Positions 10,778 through 21,199 of a stretch of 64,000 bases of DNA are shown here, one piece after another. Source of the DNA: Reticulascus tulasneorum (lineage: Eukaryota; Ascomycota; Sordariomycetes; Glomerellales; Reticulascaceae); the NCBI GenBank assembly GCA_001557505.1, contig LSAX01000009.1, positions 1,550,001-1,614,000 on the forward strand, read 5' to 3'. Position 1 is the stretch's first letter; each line of letters opens with the position of its first letter. The notes below the pieces were generated by a model, which searched no databases, was not told where the DNA came from, and saw only the letters and a list, made by a program, of their open reading frames with translations. The translations under genes and the position numbers were made by a program.

Positions 10778-13700
10778 CTTGAAGGTTTGTTGCGACGAGG
10801 TGTAGAAGGAAAGCAAGATTGGGAGGTTTCGGAAAGAAAAAGGCAAGAATGAGGTACGTATGCTGAAGGAGGCGGCAGCTAGATCACGAGGCTCCGGTTG
10901 CAGCACCAGTAACTAGGTAGTAGTTGAATAGAATGGTTTGGACGAGAGTGAGAGAGGCTGGATGAGTAAGGTGAGCCTCAGTTTGTTGTTCTCGAACTAC
11001 CTACCTTTTCCAAGAAAAAAGATAGGCGGGGTCCGCAGGAGAGTGGGATGTTGTGGCTTGTTGGTGGGTGGCACACACACGGCTGAGTCGCTCGCAAGGC
11101 CCGGGGGGATGACGGAACCACCTGCACTAATCCATCTTTAGATCGCTGGGTTATCGATACCAGTGGGGGGTCACAATCAGTTCCTCTGCTTCTGTACTGC
11201 ACCTAATGGACCTACCTTACTCGACTGTCGGTATCAAGTGCAACATCCTGCACCAACATCCTGCACTTATACCCTAGGTACATATGTCCATCTTAGGTTC
11301 CAGATACCTGTGTTACTCCGGTTGACCTGGATGGTGGGAGCGAAAGATGGAACTGTGGCGAATGGAGGCCCGCCACGGCTGCATATCGGAATATATATCC
11401 GTCAGCATCCCAGGCAGATACACGGCAAAGTACGAAGAGCATATCGGACGACCGAGGGAAACGCGGTTCGGCCGGTTCAGAAAACAGATCCTACATACAG
11501 AATAGGGCAAAGGTGCTTAGTTATTTGGGTAGATTTGGTTATTAAAGATGGGACATGGCTAGCCTCGGAGAAGTCAAACACCAATACATAGCGTACGTGT
11601 ACTTTCGACACGGAGGGAGCTGTTAACGATAATACTACGTCGTTCTCTGTAGAAGACCTCACGCTAGAGCAGATGGGCTGCAGGATGGGAGCAAATGGCC
11701 CGCCCGTCGTCTGGAACGGTCGGGGGGCTTCGATCCTCTCACATGCTTAATGATTTAACTAGTGGTTAGTTCGAAGCCAATGGAAATCAGTAGATAGTAC
11801 CTTACGGTAAATAATATTGCATTTTGTACAGATTACCGTCCCGTGTTTCGCAGCATCGACCAAAACCTGGCTCTGTGACTCAGTAAGGATTTAGCGCAGC
11901 CTTGTGACTATCTGGCTAAGCTGGCCTGCCCGAGCTATGTAGAGACTGATGTCATCGTCAACAATGACCGCCGTCTTGCACGGTTGAGTGTGGCTATTCT
12001 AGCTGGTGTCTGGTCGTTGCACTACCTGTGAGTCCGCGGAGACCTGATTGAGAAACTGTTCTAAGGCCGTTAGTTCATGATTCACGATATTGGATCGATT
12101 CAGCTCTGGTTGGCACTTGCACTCTAGGACTTCACACCCCACTTTGGGACTCAGGGTTGGCCCGTTAGTTGCCTGCCCGTTACATTGAGGACGCTTATCT
12201 GTTCGGGCCTCTGCAATCACCATAATGGTAGAAATTACGAATTACGTATCAAATCGTTATTACACTATTTATACAGGTGCATATTGTAATAGCACTATTT
12301 TAGCGGGTTCCCGCGAAGAAACGGAGCAAGATATGGGAGAGGATAATCGTTCTTCAGAAATAGGGGAGCCAAAGCTCTCTAGACAACCACTGTTTCCAAG
12401 CTCCGACCGACACAAGATGCTGTCCTTGACTAGACACACACAGATATCACTATTATCACATAATACGGTGGTGATGTCCGAATACTACTAGCCACAAGTC
12501 TTGGAACTGCCGGGCCATACGGTAAGGTGTTGGTCCGCAAGTGGGGGTCGATTCCGGGCTTCCACCGCTCATTGGGGGTGACGGTTCGACGGCCGTTAGT
12601 CGTCGCCATCACGCGAATAAGTATGTGCCTATCCGGGAATGGGTTGCATCTTTTATGAAATCTACCAAGGCACGGACGGGTACCGAAGGTGAAAAAACCG
12701 GATTGCACTTCGTCTTGACAGGCGTGTGGTGTTGGATCTGGATCTGGATCTTTAGAACAAAAAATCGGGAAGCACTATTCCCATATTCTGCATGAGGAGA
12801 GCCCTGAGAAGGCAGAGTAACACAGTCATTACGTCATTGTACATCGGCTACTCTCGCCAACCAACCTATCTTAGACTAAGAGCCTTTGTGGTACTCGAAA
12901 AGAGGGCCTGGCCTTGCGGACTGTTCTCTGCTCTCTGGGAGTGATTTTAGTAAGTGTGTACTACCTGTAGCTTGTTTACTTTGCGGCAGTGTGGCTAGCT
13001 GGAAGCCCTGGAACCTCCCGAGTCGAATTCTAAATGCATGCCCTGCAGTGGACCTAGACTCATCACGCCACAGCTAGCAACCACTGAAATCCACTGAAAT
13101 CCACTGGAACACCCCCCCCCCCGTGGGCCGACCCAGGTCACTAATTCTTTCATTTTGCCACCTGCACCTGGCACCCGAAAATCGGACCCCTGAATCCCAC
13201 TCGCCAAAGGTAGACAGCACTTGAACCCCGTTTTCAGGGTCCAAAACCCCGCCCTCGCCAGCGGCCGAAACTCCGAGGCGCTTCTGCCAATTGTGCCAGA
13301 GCAAATTTTCTTCTCGTCCTGGCCACATGCCTACATGCTCTACATCAATATGATTACCTGCCCATAATCTATATCTACATAACAAACTCTCGCCGCGAAT
13401 AAGCTACGGAGGCCACCGTTTGAAATCCCCGCCGAACCCTTCTATCCGTCCATCCCGGCAAGCCGCCATGTGAGTGTTGCTCACGCCGCCTCATTCGCCT
13501 CGGGACTTCCTTGTGCCGTAGCCAATTCGCCCCTCAATCTTCAACACACACCGCGTGGAGGGGTTGAAGTTCGCCAACCGCATCGCAACTCTACACTCGA
13601 GCCAGTAGCCACATATATTGGAGCGTGTCAATAACTCACAAGATAGCCAACGGACACGTAAACTTTCGGTTCAAGCAGGATTAGGTGCCACAGAGAGCGT

Positions 13701-13949
13701 TTCTTGCCTGGTAGCCCGACACCCATCCCACTTACGCAGAGCCTAGGGAAAATTCCCCACGTCCGTGCAGCCGCCTGCACTCTCAACACCAACTCAACCT
13801 CAGGCGTGTCATCCATCTGTGCTGCGGTGGGAACGTTTGGGGGATATAAAGTGCCTCGTTCGGGAGCCTCCCCCTCCGCACGTCTCAACTGCAATATGAA
13901 CCTTACTTGCGAGCAACCTCCAGTCACGTCACCTTAGAACGACATCATT
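10778..13949. other. Intergenic 3.2 kb
   Basis: Contains the lactonase promoter at the left and the SET-gene promoter at the right. Small direct repeats are present: CAACATCCTGCAC twice near 11240-11265, GGATCT three times near 12735-12752, and CCACTGAAAT near 13079-13100. An AT-rich patch lies near 12225-12300. Short open frames exist but none carries a domain I recognise. Confidence 0.55.
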
Positions 13950-15614
13950 ATGGATAGTCAACGCAGCAGAGAAGAGGATGATCGCCTCGAGAACCTGCTT
14001 GCTCTTCGTGAACAGCTTATGGATGAGCTTAAGGATCGGCCGTACGACCTGTTCCTGCATATCCAACGTGCCATAGTCCACTCCGATCTGGGCTACCCGG
14101 ATCTCGCGGCCGGTGATGCCTATCGAGCTCTGCTTCTGACCGATGAGGTCCTGAACGAGGGCTTTGAGTATCATGACAGAGCACTGGAAAGTCTTCAAAA
14201 CCGATCCGGTGAACTCTATCCCGAGATTCTCAAATACGGCAAATTATCAACCACATCAAACTTGACTGTGACCGAAGCATCTGACGATGAAGATTCCAAG
14301 TATTTAACATTGGCAAAGGTCTCTTCTGTTCGCTGCTTCCAGGTTCTTTCTCTGAGTCTTCTCTTGTGTGGTTGCCTAAGGAGCGCTCTTGAATTCTGCG
14401 AGCGGGGTCTGTCCGTTGCCCCCCAGAACGACGAGTTGCTCGAAACAAAAGGATACATCCAAACAGTTGCCAGTCGAAGGCTAAGGAAAGACCAAATCAG
14501 TATTCATGACCTGCCAGACTACGGAATAGTTCGAAGAGAAGTGTACCCTTGGAATACCCACGAACCGGATCGTTTCTCCGCCGAGTCCCTCGACATTCTG
14601 AGCAGTGAACTCGACCGAATTGCTCCGAAATGTGCTGTGCAAGTCTCCCAGCTTCCGGTACTGCTAGAGACAGCTAGTTGCACGGATGACTACGATATCA
14701 TACCCACCTGCAACCAGTTAGGTCTGTTTGCTAAGCAAGACATTGCGCCGGGAGAGGTCGTGCTCGAGGAATACTCTCTTTTAACCGCCAACAACCGCCT
14801 CAAGGAACCGGTGTGCGATGCTTGCAGCTCCGAGCTGCCACCACTTGGGAGCGATTCCAAAGCCGTTAGCTGCCCAGAGTGCTACGACACCGTATTCTGC
14901 AGTGAATTCTGCTACAACCAAGCCCAAGAACTGTACCATCCGTCTGTCTGCGAGAAGGATGTCGATGCCATCGCAAAGGATGTCGACGCGAAAGAAGCGG
15001 ATGAGACTTTACACTTGCTTTTGCTAGCTCGCGTGTTGGCCCTGTCGAATCATCAGAGAATTCATCCCTTGGAAGTGAAGCAGATTAAGTACATCTGGGG
15101 CGACTTCCTCCCGTCGCGGTCCAACGAGATCGACCTGTCACCCAATGCCGGTCCACCACCAGAATGGACTTTGCCTTTCACATTCAAGTACAACATCGAG
15201 ATTCCGCTCCACATCTTGGAAAAGATGGATATCGATATCTACGCGACTCTCCCGGAACATGAACTTTGGGTATTCAACACTCTGTACAGCAAGTTCCGCG
15301 GCACAGCTTCAGCACGAAAGAGCCCTCGTGATGGCCGCCCAGATGTTGCTGCCGTACATCCGTTCTGGTGTCTCGCCAATCACGACTGCGATCCCAATGT
15401 CTCTTGGGAATGGGGAGGAAGAATGGTGCTCAGTGCACGGGAGAACCGGGTCGCAGCCGGGGAGCCTGCGGGCATAAAAGCTGGCGAGGAGATCCTCAGT
15501 CACTACTGCGATATCAGATTACCAGTTCAGGAACGACGAGAATGGGCTAAAGGCAGTCTGGGCGGGTGGTGCATGTGTTCTCGATGCCGAAACGAGGCGC
15601 AACTCTTGAACTGA
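13950..15614 (+). CDS. SET and MYND domain (SMYD-like) lysine methyltransferase
   Basis: An intronless 554-residue protein. The N-terminal 200 residues are helical and TPR-like (for example AAGDAYRALLLTDEV), as in fungal SET-TPR proteins. The split SET domain starts near residue 252 (GLFAKQDIAPGEVV). It is interrupted by a MYND-type zinc finger at about 290-334, with paired CxxC sites ending in H-x3-C. It resumes with the catalytic NHDCDPN near 476 (the NHxCxPN signature that binds S-adenosylmethionine), then GEEILSHYCD and a post-SET CMCSRC cluster near 541. All key SET elements are present, so the protein is probably an active protein-lysine methyltransferase. The substrate, histone or not, cannot be told. 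The short leader before the ATG is GC-balanced and shows no convincing TATA box. Confidence 0.88.
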   Translation: MDSQRSREEDDRLENLLALREQLMDELKDRPYDLFLHIQRAIVHSDLGYPDLAAGDAYRALLLTDEVLNEGFEYHDRALESLQNRSGELYPEILKYGKLSTTSNLTVTEASDDEDSKYLTLAKVSSVRCFQVLSLSLLLCGCLRSALEFCERGLSVAPQNDELLETKGYIQTVASRRLRKDQISIHDLPDYGIVRREVYPWNTHEPDRFSAESLDILSSELDRIAPKCAVQVSQLPVLLETASCTDDYDIIPTCNQLGLFAKQDIAPGEVVLEEYSLLTANNRLKEPVCDACSSELPPLGSDSKAVSCPECYDTVFCSEFCYNQAQELYHPSVCEKDVDAIAKDVDAKEADETLHLLLLARVLALSNHQRIHPLEVKQIKYIWGDFLPSRSNEIDLSPNAGPPPEWTLPFTFKYNIEIPLHILEKMDIDIYATLPEHELWVFNTLYSKFRGTASARKSPRDGRPDVAAVHPFWCLANHDCDPNVSWEWGGRMVLSARENRVAAGEPAGIKAGEEILSHYCDIRLPVQERREWAKGSLGGWCMCSRCRNEAQLLN

Positions 15615-17811
15615 CATTCGATCTGGCAGCAGGGAGTTGGTAGTCACATGGGTTTCCTTTATCGCTACACTTTGGGCGACTGGGCACAGTTTACGGTCGA
15701 GCTGCTGTCCAAGGACATCACGAAACGTGTAAGATGCACTTTTTCGGATTTGAGAAACAACATGGAGCGGCGTCTTGGTTGGGTATTTCTTTCTTTTCCT
15801 GGCGCACACGAAGCATTTGAGTTCGGTTACAAGTGATAAACGATACACGTCTGGTTTCCGACAACCTATTTCTTATGGCGTCGAGATGATCTCCACCAAA
15901 CTTTGATTCTTTGGAACACGAGACACTCTCACACACGTATGCCTGCCTCAATCCAATTGAATGTGCCTATATTTCACAGGTCTCAGCTCTTCAAGATCCC
16001 ATCGTGCTTTACAGTGTCCAAGTTGCTGCAAAAGGGCTGGCCCACCATCCAACCGAAGTTCGCCTACAGGCTTCCCTGCCGTTACAAGCCGTCACCCTCT
16101 CTCGTACTCCCCTTCTCCGTCCTCATCCGGGTATCTAAGTAGACTAGACACTAATCCGATTATGCGACTGACTCGTTTGGCGTCGAAGTTAATGTCTTGA
16201 GGGTTGATTCGGCGGCGCGGGTATGAGCGATGCATTCCTCACTTGTATTCACATACATTTCCACCGGTACACTACAAGGTATTGGAAACGGGAGCGGCGT
16301 GCACTGCCAGTAGCGCACGCCACATTGTTGAAACAGTTTGTAGTCTGAGGCAGTACAGTCCTGAAAACTAACTCACGGAGGCAAGTTCTGTAGGCTTCGC
16401 TGGTCCGAAGGCCATGCTTCTGCCACGACCACCAATGGCGGCGGCTAGTATCAATGCCGGATGGAGGAGTCGCATTTCGATTAGGTAACAGAAAAGTCAG
16501 ATTGATGCTTGTTTGAAGTGATTGAAGAGCGATAAGGTTGGTTTAGTAGGGAATCTGCAAGGTAGTGGCCTCACATTGCGGAGACCTCTGGGACCAATGA
16601 CCATATTACACTGGATTGAACGACGCTGCCAGAACGACAGGGACACAGAGATTCCAACCCGGAAATACATGAACAGTCCACCTTTCAGAGTTTAGCAGCA
16701 TGCGGTCATAATAGCGCCGGCCTAATCCAACAACTTACCAATTGGCGAAGGAGCTTCGCATGGGAGTTCGCCGCACTGATGTCGAGAAATCGACTAACAT
16801 GGAAGATTCGGATAGCCGTCCAGCCCCACGTACGAAGATATCGATCCAGAATGTACTATAGCAACCAAATTATTCTAGAAGCTGTTGAGTCGCATTTGGA
16901 TATTATGGGATTGCTTGTAGCTCTGCACTTCACAAGATTCTCCAACCGAATCTTTATAAATCCTGCCGCAAACTCAGTATAGTTTTCCCTTGAGCCCCAG
17001 AGCCGCAAGGGCAAAGAACCCAATGGCATTACTGGCTCGGCCACCTTCTTCACCCCCTTCTTCGGTGTCATGAATATCCGATTAGCTAAATGACAAACCG
17101 GTTCATCGGATTGCGATGACAAGCTCGGCGAGGCGTCCCAGAACCAAGAGCTGCATGCTATGGCAATCGGTCCAGGGTGGGATTTGAGGTGGGGTATTCG
17201 ATGAGGCCTGAGTAGCAAGGAGGATCTGTGTATACATAAGTGCCATCAAGTTACATTTACGAAAGGAAGCGGCGAAGTGAGAGCGTAGGAACACACAGTG
17301 TCGTATCTCATTTCTTCCGCCACTCAAGACCGAGATCGCCCATTTCACGCCGCAGAACAAGTCCCGTTGCGGGGAATGGGCCGACGCAGATCGCTGCACC
17401 CGTGCCGCGCCCGCTACCTCCTTCTCTGTACGTCGTACGGGGGGGATCCGATAATCTGGTACACAGCGCCCGCTGCATGGGATGCGCGTAGATTAGCGGT
17501 AGTTGCGCAGAGGGTCTCGATAGTTATCATGAAGGCAAGGTTACATTTTCCTGAGAGGAAGCCGGGAGCTGTGCCTCAACGGCCTTGTTCTTCAATCAGC
17601 AACTATGCTGGATATGGGAGCTGGCCGTTCTGATAGGAGCCTTACGTCCCGGTTGCTGTATTTCATGGGTCTTTGAAGGAAGACTCGGAGGAGTATATAA
17701 GTGACATGGCTGACTGTTGAGTCCAGCGTTTTGGAAGCCTGAACGTCAATCTGTTCCTCAATTACCTGATCTACATCTCAGAATCCTAATTCAGCTTCAA
17801 AACTCGCAGCG
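15615..17811. other. Intergenic 2.2 kb upstream of the secreted-peptide gene
   Basis: No frame with a recognisable domain. Minus-strand frames at 16856-17218 and 17103-17399 overlap each other and look like chance. The right end holds the promoter of the small peptide gene. Confidence 0.55.
17694..17700 (+). promoter_or_regulatory. TATA box of the secreted-peptide gene
   Basis: TATATAA, a strong TATA match, 112 bp before the ATG at 17812. This is a typical distance for a fungal gene with a short leader. Several intergenic regions here lack so clear a TATA, which suggests a strong, regulated promoter (inference). Confidence 0.6.
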
Positions 17812-18015
17812 ATGCATTTCAAGACACTCCTCTTCCTCGGTCTTGCTGCCATCGTCGCGGCTACACCTCAACCTCTCGAATTCGGAAAGCGCGCCCCTAC
17901 AAAGGCTGAGTGTTGCTGCTGCTACGGCACCCCGGAACTTGGCTGTCCCGTCCCTCAGGACTGCACTGGCATCACCACCTGGGTCTGTTACGATACCTTG
18001 TGCCCTTTTAGATAA
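17812..18015 (+). CDS. Small secreted eight-cysteine peptide precursor (Kex2-type)
   Basis: A complete 67-residue precursor. Residues 1-17 form a classical signal peptide (basic start, hydrophobic LLFLGLAAIVA core). A short pro-segment ends in a Lys-Arg dibasic site at 26-27, where a Kex2 protease would cut. The predicted mature peptide has 40 residues with eight cysteines: four consecutive at 34-37, then 45, 51, 59 and 64. It contains no long hydrophobic stretch after processing. Eight even-numbered cysteines suggest four disulfides. The spacing is neither hydrophobin (two separated CC pairs) nor a defensin pattern I recognise. Such proteins in filamentous fungi include effectors, antifungal peptides and signalling peptides; I cannot choose among them. 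A clear TATA box lies upstream, and the gene stands alone in a 7.7-kb stretch. Confidence 0.8.
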   Translation: MHFKTLLFLGLAAIVAATPQPLEFGKRAPTKAECCCCYGTPELGCPVPQDCTGITTWVCYDTLCPFR

Positions 18016-21000
18016 GAGACACTTCAACGTCATACCACGGCCGGGCCGGAAGTTACGATGCGCTGCGGCTGAATCCGACGCGAGCTAGGACCATATGGCG
18101 AACGTCCGTGTAGACTGCGGAAGGGCTGGAGAATATACACCAGGGCTGGAGTATATACAAGGTTTCTAGGCTTGAAGAAACTAAGACAGGGCTGGAGGCT
18201 GATGGACAAGGAAGAGGAAATAAGCGTTGAAGAGGCCAAGGTTTCCAACATGTTTCATGGAGATCCAAGATATGCTCAAGAGCCAATAAATTACAAACCT
18301 ATTCTTCGATTCGAGGTGAATTCGAGCTCCAGAAGTCGGATAACACAGCGTCCCAAGCTCGGAGCCTAGGCTGGCCCCAACTCGCCCTCATCCGTGGTTC
18401 ATCTATTTTGGGGCAGAAACACACTGATATAGATCCATGCTCTTCCATACTCTACCCTTATATAGATCGAGACCAGCATTGCCACCTGACATGTGGCCTC
18501 AGAAGACGAAACCACTTTGGCAATGCATGGGTTTATTGACAAGGCACATATCAGCGATATGATACTTTGGACAGTGCGTATTTACATGTACGTGCTGCGA
18601 TATATTTGGCAACTGTAGCGAGGATTTCGGAGCGTGTCCGTTCGCTCTAAGGGTCTTCAGATAATGCTGGCAAAGGGCTGGCCATTCGGAGGATTTACTT
18701 CTGCACGCGATCAGCGGCAAAATGCTTTTGCAAAAGCCAGATTACTACAGTCTTAGGCGACATTTTTCTTGGTTGATCTTGTTTGATAGATACCAGAACA
18801 TCGTTACGGCCCATGTCGCCGAGTCTGCGAAGTATACAACCTTCGAATGAGAGCTCTGGTAGTTGAAAGAGCATTCTACTTCAAGCCTTGAGGCCGGTTA
18901 GGCACCTGGGCTGCTTCCGGCACTGTTTCTCGCGAATTTGTGCGTATGCTATCGAAGATAAGAAGGTTTGCAGCTCCAAGGCTCTGAAGATCACCCTCCG
19001 TATGTGTAAGGCTGGTGGGAGGGATTTTGGCAATTTCTATGCGCGACCAGTTGCTAATACTATAAAGTTGCCGTTGGAGAGGCTGAAAGAGCGCATTAGA
19101 GGATCAGGGAACATGATCTGTGTTCGATACACTACGCCAGTATGTATACGGTCGTGATGGACATGTTGAATAGCCTTCAGAGGCTACTGCTTATTGATAT
19201 TGAGGGGTGATCGAGACTTGGGTAGTAGTCTATATAAACATGGACAAGACGATACGGTCAAGTTCCACTATGGACTTAGTCATGGCTATGCTTCTTGGAA
19301 GTAAAAAATGTGCATATCACACAGACCCGGGACCTAAGTGATCATAGGACCAAGATGCGGTTTATGCCGCAGAATGAGGAGCCCAGCAGCGATATCTTTT
19401 GAACAGGATTCTTCCTGAACCGTTGTCGACAGACGTACGAAATCCCGCTTGCCAAATACTCTGAATCCCCACTGCCCGACCAATACCATTCCTTCTTGAG
19501 CTACAAGACCGCGAGGTATAATCTCCACATTGGAACTCGTCGGGATATTGTCAAGAACCCGCCACCAGACCTCTCAGGGCCAACTCACTGCAATCGCGCC
19601 TGTCCGGCAGGAAAGCCAAGCTTTGCGCAGCAACACGCCAAGTAGTCCAACAAGGTACAGCTGTGGTGCCATCTTGGCGCCGAATCCGCGGGTGGTGTAA
19701 ATCACATTGCGGGAGCGGCATGCCATTCTCGGGGCGTTGATATGCACTTGCACTTGCCAACTTGGAAATGGGCATCGGGAACTCCACCACTCTCTGACTG
19801 GAAGAGATTAGCGGAACAAGCACTGCCCCCTTCCCATATAAGACGTTCACATGGTCCCCCGTAGCCGGCCGGATATGGTGGGAATCTTGGCTTGATGATC
19901 TCCTCACATGCAGGCCATCCTTTGTCGAGCAAAGCACCATCATGGGCATCCTTGCGCTGGCCTATGGTGCCTTGCGTACAAAACAGCGCAAGCTTCTGCA
20001 CTTCGAACATTTCTCTCCTGTTACGGTCACTGCCAAGGGCTGACAGTGGCCGGTATCAACCGGAGGTTGCCACCAAGACAGCTTCGGTCTGTGCTCCCAG
20101 ACGTACTCAAGCCTCGAACTACCAGGTTACCACGCAGCAACATAACAGATTGCATGACCGCCATCCTCAGATGCCACCAGACTCTAGGAAGGACTCGAGA
20201 GTCTGTTGCTCAGCCTGGTAACCACCCCGCTCGGTAGACTACATGCCAAGTAAGGCCACGCCGGCCTGATGTCATTGCACTAATACCGACTGTAATAAGT
20301 CCAAGACTGGACAGCTATACACACTGTCTGGTGTACACATTTTTGGAGGCTGGGAAGCGAGTGGTTTCTTCGGATAGGGCAGGTCCTCGATCCAAACAGA
20401 TGAACATAATTTATATGCTACCTCCGCATCATAGTGATAAGCGGCTCGGCTACACCTCAGCTTCAGTACTGGGAAGACGTAGGTTCCTGCCTTCCCCGCC
20501 CGTCGAAGTTGATGAAGATTCCTTGGCCATGCGCCTGAGAACAGGAAAGCCCTCATGAAGTTAACCACGCCATCGCCAGCTATACGCAGCCACGAATAGC
20601 CAGTACAACATGGGAAGAGCTGTTCGGTCTATCAACGCCGAATCTTGCTCCACACAGTCTTCTACTGTTGATGGTTGGGCCAGGGTTGATGTCTCATAGC
20701 AGTCTGCGTTTCGCAACGCAGTTTGCACGCATGGCGTAGTCCCAAAATAGGGAAAGAACTCGATGGGGGGGGTTTTCTTTTTTGGCTTTCCAGCGGCGCT
20801 TAGCGGGACAGCCAAAGAAGGTTTCCCATGTCACTCAGTCCATGGTCGCCCAATCAGTCGGAGTACGACGGGTTGACATCGAACATTGGCAACAGTAGGT
20901 AGGCAAGCCACGGATACAACGATTTCCCATGCCAAACTCGTGGATCGCACTGTCATGCTCTGAATTCAATAATCCGTGGTACCAAGACACGGGCAGGATA

Positions 21001-21199
21001 TTGAAGCGACACGAAAGCAAGAGAGATAAAAGTTACGTCGACCATAGCCAACTTCCATATTGCATCGTACCACCCCTGAAACCGCACGAATGCCCAGGCT
21101 GCACAGCCCCAATGCAGTGGAGATGGAGGGGTTGGCTGCTACGACGGGGCCATCGGAGTGTGGCAGATGAAGTCCAAGACAAATGAGATAAAAGATGAC
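18016..21199. other. Intergenic, gene-poor
   Basis: No recognisable gene. Minus-strand open frames between 19334 and 20815 are short, use different frames and have no domain I can name; a decayed gene is possible but not shown. A 20-bp tandem repeat sits just after the peptide gene. Confidence 0.5.
18122..18161. repeat. 20-bp tandem repeat, two copies
   Basis: AGGGCTGGAGAATATACACC is followed directly by AGGGCTGGAGTATATACAAG. The start of a third copy (AGGGCTGGAGG) recurs at 18188-18198. The repeat lies about 110 bp after the peptide stop codon. Confidence 0.75.

Noticed and set aside
10778..10906. N-terminal extension of the 6-phosphogluconolactonase frame
   Set aside because: The added 43 residues are not family-like; the internal ATG at 10777 gives the normal length and start.
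12430..12708. Minus-strand frame and a tRNA-like GGTCGATTCC segment near 12545
   Set aside because: The stems of a cloverleaf do not pair and no A-box lies at the right distance; the frame has no recognised domain.
19334..20815. Series of minus-strand frames that might be a decayed gene
   Set aside because: They use different phases, show no shared domain, and I could not join them with credible splice sites.
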